Position numbers and translations under genes: made by a program. A model generated the notes under the pieces. That model made no database searches. It saw only the letters and a list, made by a program, of their open reading frames with translations, and had not been told where the DNA came from. Positions 52,438-63,900 of a stretch of 64,000 nucleotides of DNA are shown here, piece after piece; position 1 is the stretch's first letter; every line of letters starts with the position of its first letter. Source of the stretch: Neodontobutis hainanensis (lineage: Eukaryota > Chordata > Actinopteri > Gobiiformes > Odontobutidae); assembly GCA_024349245.1 (NCBI GenBank), contig JALDNG010000079.1, forward strand, positions 641,001-705,000, written 5' to 3'.

Positions 52438-54930
52438 TGTTGTATAACTCTGTGTGGCTATGATTTTTTTAGTGAGTAAAAAGTAGTAAAAACTCTGTAT
52501 TTTAAACCCAGATTCTGCTGTTACCCATGTTACAGATCAGATCCACTGTTTGAAATACTCTAGTCTAAATCATATGTCTCTTTATGTTTTTTTTTTTTTT
52601 CTTTCCTTTGACTTCATCAGCAGACTTTTGACTTCTTTTATGTACCGGTGTGTGTTCTCGGAGAGGAATTTGTGTTATTTGCTGTTAACACAAGTCATAA
52701 TGGAGCATTGACATCAGTAGCCCTCCAGGCTTGGACAAATGGCATGCTCTGCCTGCCTCCGATGATTAGAACCCTGCCCCGCGGGCCCAGAGACCCCGTT
52801 CTGACGAGAGCAAAAGAATGCCATTGATCCAGACTTACCACAAAATAATCCAATCAGTTCATTTAGTTCTTTCTCAGCTGTGATTCTGTGCCAGACTTTT
52901 GATGTATTCAGTGAAAAAACTCAATGGAAAAAAAAAAAAGGTCTAATCTTGTGAAAACGCATTTGTGCTCAGCGGTGTCACATATGTCAGTACATGCGTC
53001 TCTGAAAAGCTCCCCACAGTTAAATGTTAGCTCTCACTGTGGGAGGAATTCATCTTTCCACACTTTCATGAACACAATGCAGCATTTGGCCGTAATTGAC
53101 TATTTGTGTGAAGTGTTGAAATACAAAGAATAGGCTTTTGAAATAGTTTTAATGTATGGGGACAAATAGCGTCAACACTATCCATGGACTGGCACTGTCG
53201 GGAGTGTTCTGAGGCCGCAGTACGTGGTAACTTAAAAAATAAAAAATGTTTGGGCATTAGTAATTGGGCATTAGTAACAATGTCACAGGAAGTCACAAAC
53301 AATGCCATCTCGGATTGGTTAGTTGCCAAAGAACATAATGCCTGCTATTAATCCATGACATTTTGCTTTTAACTGGCATTTTTGTGATGTTATCATATAT
53401 CATATATCAAAGTATGGCACATGTAGATTTGCACTGCATGTGTGCACTGGGCGCATTTGGGGAGATTTTATTTGGGTCACCAAAAAAATCTTGACTAAAT
53501 AATGTCATAAAGCCATTATTTTCTAAGTATTTGGGAAATTCAACGTCCATTTAATAAAAAAAAATGTCTGATTTGGGAAACTGGAAATAGTCAATAGTGC
53601 TTTAAACAGTGTCACTAAGAATCATTTAATAATTTAATAGCTCTAGAAAGACAGAAAACTGGGCAAATGGCATAACAGACCATTCTAAGGCTCTCCATTA
53701 CAAGTTTTTCACTAGTTTATTAAAAATAAAATGAGTTAAAAGAAAAAAGCTGTGCACTGCAGGTTTAAGTTAGCTCATTGTAAATTCTTTTTTTCTTATC
53801 CTATATTCAAACGTAACAAAGTACCGTTTCCTATCCACCAAACCATAAAGAGTGGTGCTTATACATAACCATGTAATTGTTTAATGTTCAACATCATTTC
53901 CTACAATGCCACAAAGTACTTAAACACAGGATTGTAAATGTGTGTAAATGGTATTCTACCTATTCATCTTTCTACATTCTGTTGACTTGGTTGATTGGTT
54001 TATTCTCCTTTGGGAAGGTTAACCAGTGATTTAACAGAGTAGTGTCAACTCTAAGGAGAGTGCTCTGCAGGGAGCGTTATTAATGTCTACAGTGTTTTCT
54101 ATCTCGACACTGTTTTGATATGTCTTGTACGGTGCGTGTTAAGGCGCTGTTTGCTGTAATGGGCCCCCTGGCCTGTGTGCGAACATTTAGAGCCGTCCTT
54201 GATGTATCACTTGTGGGATTCTGATCTGATTCAATCTTATTGGAATGTTTTCTTTACAAACATATTCACAGCTTACACAATTCTAACTCTATTTCCTCTT
54301 ACCATCCTTGTGTTCGGCCAACACTTTTTGCTCTTCTTTTTATTTTCAACTGTTTCCACTACTTTAGCGTTAAAACAAATGTTCCTTCCAGGTTTAAAAA
54401 CAGAGAGTGGTGCAAACTCCTGCAGTCAGCACCGAGTCGGACTATGAAAATAATGACACTGACTACCAGCGGGCCCTTCAGGGACAGCTGGCGAAGAGAG
54501 CAGGAGTTTATAGAGTAATAGAACGGACCAGGGAGAGTGTGAAGAACAAGAACAGGGTGGCCCTGAGTAAAACAAATGAGAAATTTTGCAAATGACGGAA
54601 ACTAGGAGCAAATAAATGTAGAATTAGATAAAAAGAAACAATGCAGTCATGTAGATGCAGCAATTCCCTTCACAAATTGCGACCCAAAGTGTTTTGTGTA
54701 AGCAGTTTTCAAGTGTAAAACCATTACCAAGTTGGAGGGGCATTTAGGGAGCAGCTTTTGAACACTGCTGCACCCCCAGATAGAGCGAGCAGACAGACCT
54801 TGTTAAAAGAACAGACATCCCAATCAATACGGTCGTTCCACCGGTGCATCCAGCTGCCAGCGACGGCACGCAGATAGGCACCACACAGCAATTTGCACAC
54901 ATAAACAAGGGCCTAATTGTTCAGGGCCTG
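52438..54930. other. Intron, with a tandem 14-bp duplication and one small open frame
   Basis: T14 or so at about 52587-52600 and A11 at about 52929-52939. TTGGGCATTAGTAA is duplicated exactly in tandem at 53250-53277. An exon-like small open frame at 54405-54595 is treated as a finding, not as a gene. Confidence 0.45.
53250..53277 (+). repeat. Tandem 14-bp duplication
   Basis: TTGGGCATTAGTAA occurs twice with no spacer (53250-53263 and 53264-53277), identical in both units. Probably a recent slippage or fill-in event. Confidence 0.95.
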
Positions 54931-55128
54931 GAGGTTTGGGGTGAGGAAAACAAAGATGAAGCATGTTAAGGAGTTAGGAGGCTTTTTAACTCTCATTTAG
55001 GAAATGAGAGTTTGGAGCACAGAGAAACTTTCTTTGATGAGTGTTGTTACGGAGAACGGTGGGGATGCTTAGTTTAAAAGCTTCTAAAGAACAGGGGAAT
55101 TAAGAAAAATGTTCCAAGACATGGCCAT
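54931..55128 (+). repeat. Local duplication, copy 1
   Basis: Aligns end to end with 55903-56064: GTTTGGGGTGAGGAAAACAA, TTAGGAGGCTTT, TTCTTTGATGAGTGTTGTTA, CGGAGAACGGTG, GATGCTTAGTTTAAA, AAATGTTCCA and CGGCC/TGGCC occur in the same order and orientation. By eye roughly three quarters of the bases agree. Copy 1 carries about 25 extra bases in the middle. It is either a diverged tandem duplication or two copies of one unnamed repeat. Confidence 0.8.
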
Positions 55129-55571
55129 AGAGCATTTGAACAAGCAGTCTGTTTTTTTTACACTCCCACATGTTCTTGTGTTGACCAATGGGCTTGCACA
55201 GAATACACTGCCTAACCATATAGTGCAGATGTTTTAAGGTGTACAAAAAATTACATTCATCAATCTTAAACCAGAGGTATAAAAGGCTCATTAATGCAGG
55301 GTTATTATGACTATTATCAGATGTAAGAAAGGGAATATGTAGTTTTGTCTTTCTTGTGGCACATTAAAAAGGGCTGTTGACCTGTTACATGCCAAATAGT
55401 GAGCCCTCACTTGCCTTTGTTCTTCTTTTTAGCTTGAGGAGATTTCTTTGTATTTAAGGTGCACTCACTTCTGGGCAAGCAACAGGTCACCATTGCCTTT
55501 TATTCTAGTACAACAGTTAATTAAAAAGTAGCTTACCACCACCAGTGTGTGACTGTGGAATGAATGAATAA

Positions 55572-55646
55572 TGGATTTGTAAAGCGTCTTTGGGTATCTT
55601 GAAAAAAACGTAATATAAGTACTATCCATTATTATTATTATTATTA
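55572..55646 (+). mobile_element. SINE/LINE 3' tail remnant with (ATT)n
   Basis: GGATTTGTAAAGCGTCTTTG, GGTATCTTGAAAAAAACGTA, ATATAAGTACTATCC and six ATT units form the typical end of a fish retroposon (tgtaaagcgctttgagt, agaaaagcgctatataa, (ATT)n). It lies between the two copies of the local duplication. Confidence 0.65.
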
Positions 55647-55902
55647 GTTGGGTTTTTGGAGTTTCTGGAGGGGTCATTAATATTAAGCCATGTACAATTT
55701 CCACACAAAACCAATTTCTTAACAGAAATTGGTTTCGGTGCCAGGCATGTTTGCTATATGTGTCAAAGGCCAAACCAAAATCACAATTTTCAACCATTCT
55801 GAAGTTGAAGGTGCCTTGTTAGATATAGTAATACTACACCACTTTCTTTCTTCACAATTGCACAAGTTGTCTTTTTTTCTAGTTGCTTTTGTGTTTTTAG
55901 TG

Positions 55903-56064
55903 GGGGTTTGGAGTGAAGAAAACAAAGATTAAACATTGCAAAGATTTAGGAGGCTTTCTGACAGCTGGGCTAAACCTTCTTTGATAAGTGTTATTACGGT
56001 GAACGGTGCTGGATGCTTCGTTTAAACTACAGAAGAATTAGGGAAAATGTTCCACACAACGGCC
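55903..56064 (+). repeat. Local duplication, copy 2
   Basis: Second copy of 54931-55128, starting GTTTGGAGTGAAGAAAACAA and ending AAATGTTCCACACAACGGCC. It lies about 970 bp downstream in the same orientation and is more compact than copy 1. Confidence 0.8.
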
Positions 56065-56993
56065 GGCTTCTCTGATTTCTATTTTCTGTAGCTTTTGGTC
56101 AGCCTCAAAGTCGAGAAAGTAGTTTGAAAGAGTCATTTGCCATTTGTGATTTTCAGTGTAATCCCGGAGCCTCATCCCGCGCCGAAGAGCTGTATTGATT
56201 GGCGGGTCTTAACTGAAGCCGCCTCCTGATCATTCCTTCATCTTGTTGTCTAAAGGGCACTGGCAGGGGACAGTGAAGGAGACAGGGCGAGAAAACCAAG
56301 ACACCGACAGAGTTCAGTGACGATCTGAAGGAAATTTAAGAAGTGCCCTTCAACAAAAAACCTACCCCCTGACCTCACCTCAATCGCATGTTGTTTTACA
56401 GTTTCCCCGTCTTTTTTAACACTTCCCCTCAGACAAGGACACTCACAGTTGTTTGGATGTTGGATTTTCTGCACATGTTTGCTCATTCAATTAGTCCATT
56501 CATGTTGCAGCCTTTCTCCCAATGCAGTGTGTTTACCCATCGCATCGGAGGTCATCGTAATCTCATGGAGTCATGGGCAGACATTCGACAATGCTCGCTG
56601 TGGCCTAGGCACTCGCACACACCAATCTTGATGTGTTTCTGGGCGATAACTACCATTTGGCTGGGTGCGTTTTAACTCGGTCCAGAGACTGGGGGAGACA
56701 GCAGGTGGTCACAGCCCCATTTGTAGCCTCCAGACACAGTGGGTTTGGCTGTGCTGCTGATGAATTAGCCTCTTCGTGCTAATGACAATGCATCCCATGT
56801 TAGTGGATGCTACGTCTGTACAAAATGAATATGTCCACAGGCAGAGGTGGGAAGTAGTTCATAGTAAAGTGTTTTTTTTTTTTTTTTAATTAATTGTTGC
56901 CGTTCACAGTTCAATCCTTACACAATAAATGCAAATTGTCCTTGTGCTTTTAGCTTTGATTTCATGTAATACTTTTGCCTTTATACCTTTTAC
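56065..56993. other. Intron before the hAT element
   Basis: No exon recognised. At 56842 CAGAGGTGGGAAGTAGTTCA looks like the terminal repeat of a fish hAT element with no visible partner. T16 follows at 56872-56887. Confidence 0.45.
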
Positions 56994-57315
56994 CAGTGGT
57001 GTAAAGTAACGAATTACAAATACTCTCATTACTGTAATTGAGTATTTTTTCTCAGGAATTGTACTTTATTAAGTAGTTTAAAAACAGTGTACTTTTACTT
57101 GTACTTGAGTACATTTTTAGTGCTGTATCGGTACTTTTACTGCACTATTTTCCCTCAACCTGCAGTCGCTACATTGTTTATTTTTTTTTCCTGTCAATGA
57201 TGATTGGCTAAGGACAGGAGAATAATCAGTCCAGTGATTCCCGTCCAATCACATCGCGCATAGAAAACTTGCATCAGACAGACTTCTAAACACCTGGCGC
57301 CAATTTAGTTTAATC

Positions 57316-57527
57316 ATGGAGGAGGAGGAAGGAAGTGTGGTGGATACTTTAACATGCAGTAGCTCAAATACAGCAGTTCAGCATCCTTGGCCGTACTTGA
57401 AGGAGCTTTTACAATGAAGGTGAAGAAGGGCAATTGTGTCGTTATGCCATGCCTACTTTGCTTGCCCAGACCGGTTGAAATATCAGCATTCAAGAGTTCT
57501 TCCTCTAATTTAAAAAAGCACATCGAG
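57316..57527 (+). pseudogene. hAT transposase first exon with BED finger, frameshifted
   Basis: An ATG at 57316 opens a frame coding MEEEEGSVVDTL and further to HPWPYLKELLQ before a TGA at 57415-57417. The BED finger continues in another frame (57414 onward): a CLLC pair, SAFKSSSSNLKKHIE, and a donor-like GAG|GTAAGA at 57527/57528. The PWPYL motif, the CxxC and the LKKH ending are the normal order of a BED-type zinc finger, the DNA-binding part at the N-terminus of hAT transposases. The change of frame between the two halves shows a small indel and inactivates the exon. No downstream transposase exon with the catalytic or dimerisation region is visible in the element. Confidence 0.8.
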
Positions 57528-57655
57528 GTAAGATTTCATATTTGCTAAGTATCATATCTTAAATATTTATGTTAAATGGTATAATAATAAACGTCACAAA
57601 TATAGTGTGGGGGGCATAAATAAAACTGTGTTAGGTTTTATGAGCCAATGTGAAT

Positions 57656-57760
57656 TAGGGATGCACCGAATGTTTCAGGCAACCGAAATTATTCGGCCAA
57701 AAACAATTGCGTTAGCGATTAGCAACCAGCTTGGAGTGAAGGCACGATCATTTTATTAAT
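57656..57760 (+). mobile_element. End of a second hAT-like element (fragment)
   Basis: TAGGGATGCACCGAATGTTT, AACCGAAATTATTCGGCC is the start of a known type of vertebrate hAT-like element rich in CCGAA/TTCGG words. It lies inside the 56994-58404 element. The matching other end (TTCGGTGCATCCCTA) was not found, so it is a fragment; its downstream limit is uncertain. Confidence 0.55.
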
Positions 57761-58412
57761 GCAGCAGTATGGACGTGTTTGAAAAGACGCCAAAATCATC
57801 ACAAGCAACGACTGCTTAATAAGACTATCTCGCCAGTCGCCGTCATTGATGAGAACAGGGAGCGGGTTGTTGCTGGTTATACTGTAGGCCTATGTATAAT
57901 GACTTAAATCGCAAAATGGCTTTAAACCGCTACTAAATATACTGCAGAATACAATGCGCAATTTGAATGTATTTTGTCAGTGCTGCACGAACTCGAGGCG
58001 CCAGCTGCTGAACACCCTTAGCTTGTTAGCTGGGTTCAAAGTGCATTAAGCATTAACCTATCATTAGATTTATGCCTCTTAAGTTACACATATTTCGCTT
58101 AACATATAAATGCATTAACCTACTTTTTGTCAACTTAATTATAGATGTATATGTTAATGTAATGTGTTCTTGCATGGCGATTTAAAATTGTAGTTTATGA
58201 GTGGCAAATAAGGGTATGAGGTGGAATAAGTCACAGCATAATACTCACTACTCCCTACTCTTGAGTACTTTTGAAGGGGCTACTTTTTACTCGTACTTTG
58301 AGTGGTATTTACGACAGATACTTTTACTCCACTCACATTACATTTTTTGGTAAGTAATAGTACTTTTACTTGAGTATGATTTTTCAGTACTCTTCCCACC
58401 ACTGCCTTTTAC

Positions 58413-60649
58413 CCAGTTATGAAATAAGCTGGTATGGTGTGTACATAAAACGTCACACTAGAATCTTTTCTACAGAACATCAGAACAGTGGCTCATGTTT
58501 TTTTCTGTGTCACTGGTGAAGGATAAACTGTGACAATCCCAGTGGAAATAGATCTAAAATAAATTTCACTTTTAGACCATTTTATTTCTAAAACTTATTG
58601 CAAAAATGTTTGCTCAAATCAAAACCTAAATGTACTTTTCCAGCAGTGCTCAGTTTGTCCACTCTGGGCAGCTGTAGAAACTGGACAAAAATTTAACTTC
58701 TACTTGATTCTATGAAACTTTCAACACTTTTTATTTCACAAGAAAGACAAATGCAGAGATTGTTGTTTTGATGTTATTATTATTATACACTACTAAAAAT
58801 AGTTTGAATGGATGTTTTCTATTATACATTTTTATTAATTTGTTAAGTAGAGGTGATGAGGCTTGGCAGTTTTGTAAACTGAGGGTTAAAACCTCTAATC
58901 TCATTGTGTCCACACAACCTGGTACCACAGCAGTCATTTTTATTTATCATACCCAAAGAAAAAAAAACTAGTGAAAACTGAGCTGAGACTTCACAGTGTT
59001 TTATTTGACTCCATGAACGTTCTCATCCTGTAAAAAGTGTTTTTTGTGTACATAAGATTAAATCATAAAAAGCAACATTTTTCAAAACGTGCATTTTTAT
59101 GTAGATGTGAAGAGGCGGGTTTTCCATCATTTCCTGGTTTTCAAATCATTAGGTGCATCTTGTGCTGATCAGAACCCGTGCCTATTCTTTCAGAAGTAAT
59201 CACTGACAAACTTAGACACTAAGTAATAAAATGAAATCTATATAAAAAGAGAGGTATAAGTTGGATGATGTTTGGCAAAGAATCTCTCAGTGGTTTTTAC
59301 ATTGTATAATTACAAAGCAATCCTCAGGTAAAAATTCTAAATTGTAGAAACTCCATCTTACTTTCTTTTCTCTTTTTAAACAGGAAAGAGCTTGACTTTA
59401 ATTACGCCTCTTTGGCTTGATTATTTCAAATTAACCCATAATCCTCAATAATCACACTAAGTGGTCTGTGCATATTCACTTCACAAATGAGTTCAAGCTC
59501 TATATTAAATTTAAAGTCAAACTAGTCTTTTGCATGTTGTGTCTCTCCGACTCTGGGGTGTGCTTTGAAGCGACAGGGTCAAAGTGTCCTTGTTCATTTT
59601 GAAGAACAAGGGACCCTTGCAAAAAAAGAATAATCACAGTAGCTCTCTGGTGATTATTCTTAAAGGAATTCTGTGTCTGACCTCCAGTAAGCCGCTCTGG
59701 AATTTGTCCCTACAGTTTGTGGAGGCCTGTGTGTGTCTAAATTGTACTTCCTTTGAGAAGGTAATGAGTGTTCTCAGACTATTCGACAGGTGCATTGGGA
59801 GTTTTTTTAGAGACAATAAAGCAAGGTGAGAATTTTCTGTCTTAAACTGGAAATGTTATTTTGCAAATTGTCGGCATTGTGAACATGAATGTAGTAATGT
59901 AGTTGCATAATTTAAAACACAAGTCTTTCAGTTTATGTAATTTGTAAGTTTATTTTTTATATATTTGTCATACAGTAATGTTATCCATCTTAATTGTCAT
60001 CATGTGGAGAAAATTCTCTTTTTTAACCAGTCTATATATAGTATATTATATTTGAAACAGTGGACAATGCAATGCATGGAAAGTAACTCCTGCTGATTAC
60101 AAAAGCATTCCTGGGTTTACTTTTGTATTTTTTCCCATAGAACATCCTCAGTATGGCATTTGAACCTATTGACCTGTGTTATAGCTTTGTTAAATCTTAT
60201 TTATTTCTCAGAAGCTTTCTTACTGCAGTGTTACACTAGTCTGTCTGTAGGAAGAGTTATAATAATTGCTGGTATTGAATTGCTCCATATTCAAAGATTA
60301 TCACATTATGTCGTGTTTAGTCCCTAAAAGGGCTAAATATATTTCTGTTATTCAGTCTTCATTCATCCTTTTTCCTTTTTTTATCATATCATATATGATG
60401 TCATGATACAAACATATTCCATTGTCCATAAATGTAACATATTTCATTTTTTAAAGTTAAATATATAATTTACTGCAGATATATCAGCCATTGCATTTGT
60501 GTTGTTTTTGCAAAATATGCAGGTGATAATATTTCATTCAATATGTAGTTGTGACTTGTCTCTCTTGTCTTTGTATCATTACTTCATTTAAGTAATGATA
60601 AAGTGTGTACTTTTTGTACAGTTTGCAATTCCACACCTCTGATCCCTTC
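58413..60649. other. Intron, no feature recognised
   Basis: AT-rich intron. No exon, repeat family or RNA gene recognised; short palindromic AT-rich words occur at 60385-60405. Confidence 0.45.
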
Positions 60650-60950
60650 TTTCCAGAATTGTGAGCGCCTACGGTAGCTCTGCAGGGACATGCAAACTTA
60701 AATATATATATGAACAAACTCAGTGGAAATAGCTCAGATGATGAGTTGATCAATTTCAATCAAAATCAATTTAGTTTCTAATTGTCCTAAACATTCAAAA
60801 TGACACCTCATTTTTTAAGATACAAATGCAAAGACTTTTACTTTGAGATGATTATAAACTATTGAAAAAAAGCAGCTTTGCCCAATGTGTTCCATTTTGT
60901 TTAACTGCAGGTTACAACATCATACACAATGCACCTGATTTAAATTTTTT
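60650..60950 (-). repeat. 'GGTGCATTG' fish repeat, copy 3 (longest)
   Basis: On the minus strand it starts ATCAGGTGCATTGTGTATGA (60941 backwards), passes GCAGTTAAACAAAATGG, and ends in GCATGTCCCTGCAGAGCT, ACCGTAGGCGCTCAC at 60661-60692. The first part matches 41108-41156 and 16435-16485; the last part matches 5268-5315. This copy links both modules and so suggests a repeat at least 290 bp long. Confidence 0.5.
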
Positions 60951-63900
60951 CTGTGGTGTATTATTTTTAAAGGCTGCTACTACACCTCCCTTTCTAAATG
61001 CAGTCTCTTATTTCCATTCCTGATGCAAAAAAGTGGGATGGCTGTTAAGTTGTGGACTGGTTCTTGTTTGTGCAGAGATACGCAGCGAGGCCCTACACAT
61101 TTCTGTAGTTACCTTTGTCACGCGTGATGGAGTGTGGGCTTTAGAAAGCTGGCCTTAAAAACCGTGCCTGTGACCCTGTTGCTGGTGTATATGTGTGAGA
61201 GCACGCACAGCTCTGCTGCAGCTGATATTGCGCAGGGATGTGGGCCGTGTGAGCCGGACCAGACCTGAGTTGTCGCAAGCGGCGCCTGACCTGCTTTTTT
61301 CAACTGCTTTCAGAGCCTGGCGCTGCAGATTTGAGAAGGCTTCATGGCTGTTGGAGACAAAATCCAAATGTTTGAGCTCAGGCTTGGCTGGCTTGGCCTT
61401 CACTGTTCAACCCTTAAGCTTTCAAACCAATGCATCAATAGTTCATTTAGAAATATTGAATCCTTAAGAATAACTTTGTAGGCGACCTCTGTTTTGTCTT
61501 TGCACTTTTAAAATCCTCCACTACTCTCCACTTTTTCTTTCCCCTTCTCCCTCGCTCCTCTTATCAGACACAGAGAACTATCTTTGAATCGTCCAGTCAC
61601 TCGTTTAGAAACTTTACAACAGGGGCTTCTCCTCTGAGCAGTTTAAAGAAGGCTATAAATCTGGCCTGTTTAAATCCCGACCAGTCTAAGCTGCCTTTTA
61701 CTAAGACCTGATGCACTGCATTCTTCTGGAGCCTAAACAGGCTTTTCAAACGTTTACTCTCAAATGTATTTACTGGTTGACTGATGCACTGTGTGTATAG
61801 GAGCAGACAGGCCACAGGGGGTGTTTGTCTCACTTTATGGCCCTGGGACTCGCATTAGCTGCAACATGGCCAAAGGAAAAAGGAGAGTGGACAGTAGAAA
61901 AGTGAAAAATACACAAATCAGTGAAAACACTTAAGTTGTTTTTCATTATGTCTGCACAATATACTATTATTTCATTATGATGTAAATAAATGACATGTCT
62001 TTTGTATGTAGACATAATGAGCCAGAGGATTTAATTAAAGCTAATCAATAAAGGTAAACTTAATCAGTGTAGTATACTGTTTTTTTTAGCATGGCACAAC
62101 GTTGTAAACCTTGAGCTGCTGCTCAATTCTTTCGATATCTGAGTTTGAGAGTGAGTGCAAACTCACGATAATCTATCTTTAACTGCTCCAAGCTAAGTAT
62201 TCACGGTCCAAACCCTTGCCTGTTGTGATGATGATGTGGCAGCGACTGTTTTACCGTTACAAACGTAAACAACATGGCTCTGCCCTGATTGGATTAAACT
62301 GCGGTTGATAAATCCAATCACAGACCAGTTACCTGTCCTTTTGCAAACGCTTTGAACTCTCCCAGACGGGACTGTGGCAGAGCCAGGTTACAAAGTTGTA
62401 GACCCAGCCAACCACAAATGTCATCATTGTTCACCCACTTGCATTATTGTCATTCAGTATTAAAAGAATCATAGGTAAAATATTTAAATTTTTACCTCAA
62501 TAAAAAATGACTTTACCTTTAAGGCTGCAGTTGAAACAAATCTAGTGGAGGTCTCATCAGTTTCCACGACCAATTTAAAGTTTGAGCTGCACTGTTTACA
62601 ATTGCTCTGCTAACTCTAATTACATAAGAGCAGAGGAGGAATACACGAACACCCTCATTAACACAGCTCTATTACACTATTACATTTACACTGTTTGTTC
62701 TCTAAACACTCCATGACCACACAACATGCCAATCCCTCATTTAAATATATCTTTATCTCCAAACTTTGAACTTCAGACAAACTTTTTTTTCATGAGCCGC
62801 AAAACACTAACAACAGAATATGCCATTTTCTCCAATTTGTTCTTTCAATTTAGAGCCTATTGTCCAGATCCTGTTAAATCAGTCCCTTTATGTTCGAACA
62901 GTGGAACTCATCTGAAATATCCCAGCATTATTAAATGACTCCTGTATTTTCACTTATCTTAAGATATCCTACATACTTTTTTTTGTTTTTAGCCAGACAA
63001 TATTTCTCAAGAGACATTTTAATATCATAAAAAAGAAACATTGGATTCAACAACTTTTATACAAATGTTAGGACATTAAAAAGTAATCAAGTAAAAGCCA
63101 TTATTGCCCTTTTTTTACGAATATTTTCTCTAAAGATACTGTTAAATCTCTCTAATTCTTTTTCAATAAATGTTTTTGTTCCAAATAAAGCTAATCGAGT
63201 CATCTGTTGTAAAGTGCCAGTATTTGTTCACATTAAAACCTTCTTATTATGAATATAGATTATGATTACCATTATTACAGAGCAGAGGAAGTGAACCGAC
63301 ATTAGCTTCATTAAAATGCAGCTCTAAAGATGTTCAGCAGCCTGTTTTATTGCTTTTTTCCAGGGTCATTGTTGCTCTGAACAATCCGCCGCTCACTGAG
63401 TTTGAAATATTCACGTCGAGCCGAGGCCATATTTTTTTAGCCTTCTATTTCCTAAAGTCTCTGCCTCTCGCTTTATTCCATTTCCCCGACGCTGATTGCT
63501 GAGAGCACTCGCGGGGTGTTCTCACCACGCTCTCCTAATATGATATGCATCTCCGTGTTTGTGTATCTGATTATCGATTTACGAGGCCCTTCTTCTTCTC
63601 TTTCCCCACCGAGAACATGTAGCGTGGCAGCATTAGTCATCTTTACGACATGTTTTACTGTGCTGCTCACTGTGGAAGCGGCCGGAGTTTGCGGTAAATG
63701 TACATTTTACGCGGTGATGGAGTGCATTTGCATCAGAGGGTCCGTCTTAAAGAGGGCTTACTGTTAAGAGCAAGAACAGGGGTCGCTCAGATCCACTCTC
63801 ACAAAGCTCTAAAAGCAACCCCATCTCATCCATATCTTCCCAAATTCAATATCTCTTGTTATGTTTTCAGCAATTTTGACGTTAAGAATATATTTGGTAC

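Larger units (their letters stand above)
56994..58404 (+). mobile_element. hAT DNA transposon, internally decayed
   Basis: The 1411-bp element begins CAGTGGTGTAAAGTAACG and ends CTTCCCACCACTG, so the ends are inverted (CAGTGGTG / CACCACTG). It is flanked on both sides by the identical 8-bp target duplication CCTTTTAC (56986-56993 and 58405-58412), which is diagnostic of hAT insertion. The subterminal regions repeat TACTTGAGTA and ACTTTTACT words, as is usual for teleost hAT and derived MITEs. Inside are a remnant of the first transposase exon with a BED zinc finger (57316-57527) and, at 57656, what looks like the end of a second hAT. The catalytic domain is absent, so the element is non-autonomous. 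Confidence 0.93.

Noticed and set aside
56842..56887. CAGAGGTGGGAAGTA as a complete hAT element start
   Set aside because: Resembles a hAT end, but no partner end with a matching target duplication was seen before the next element.
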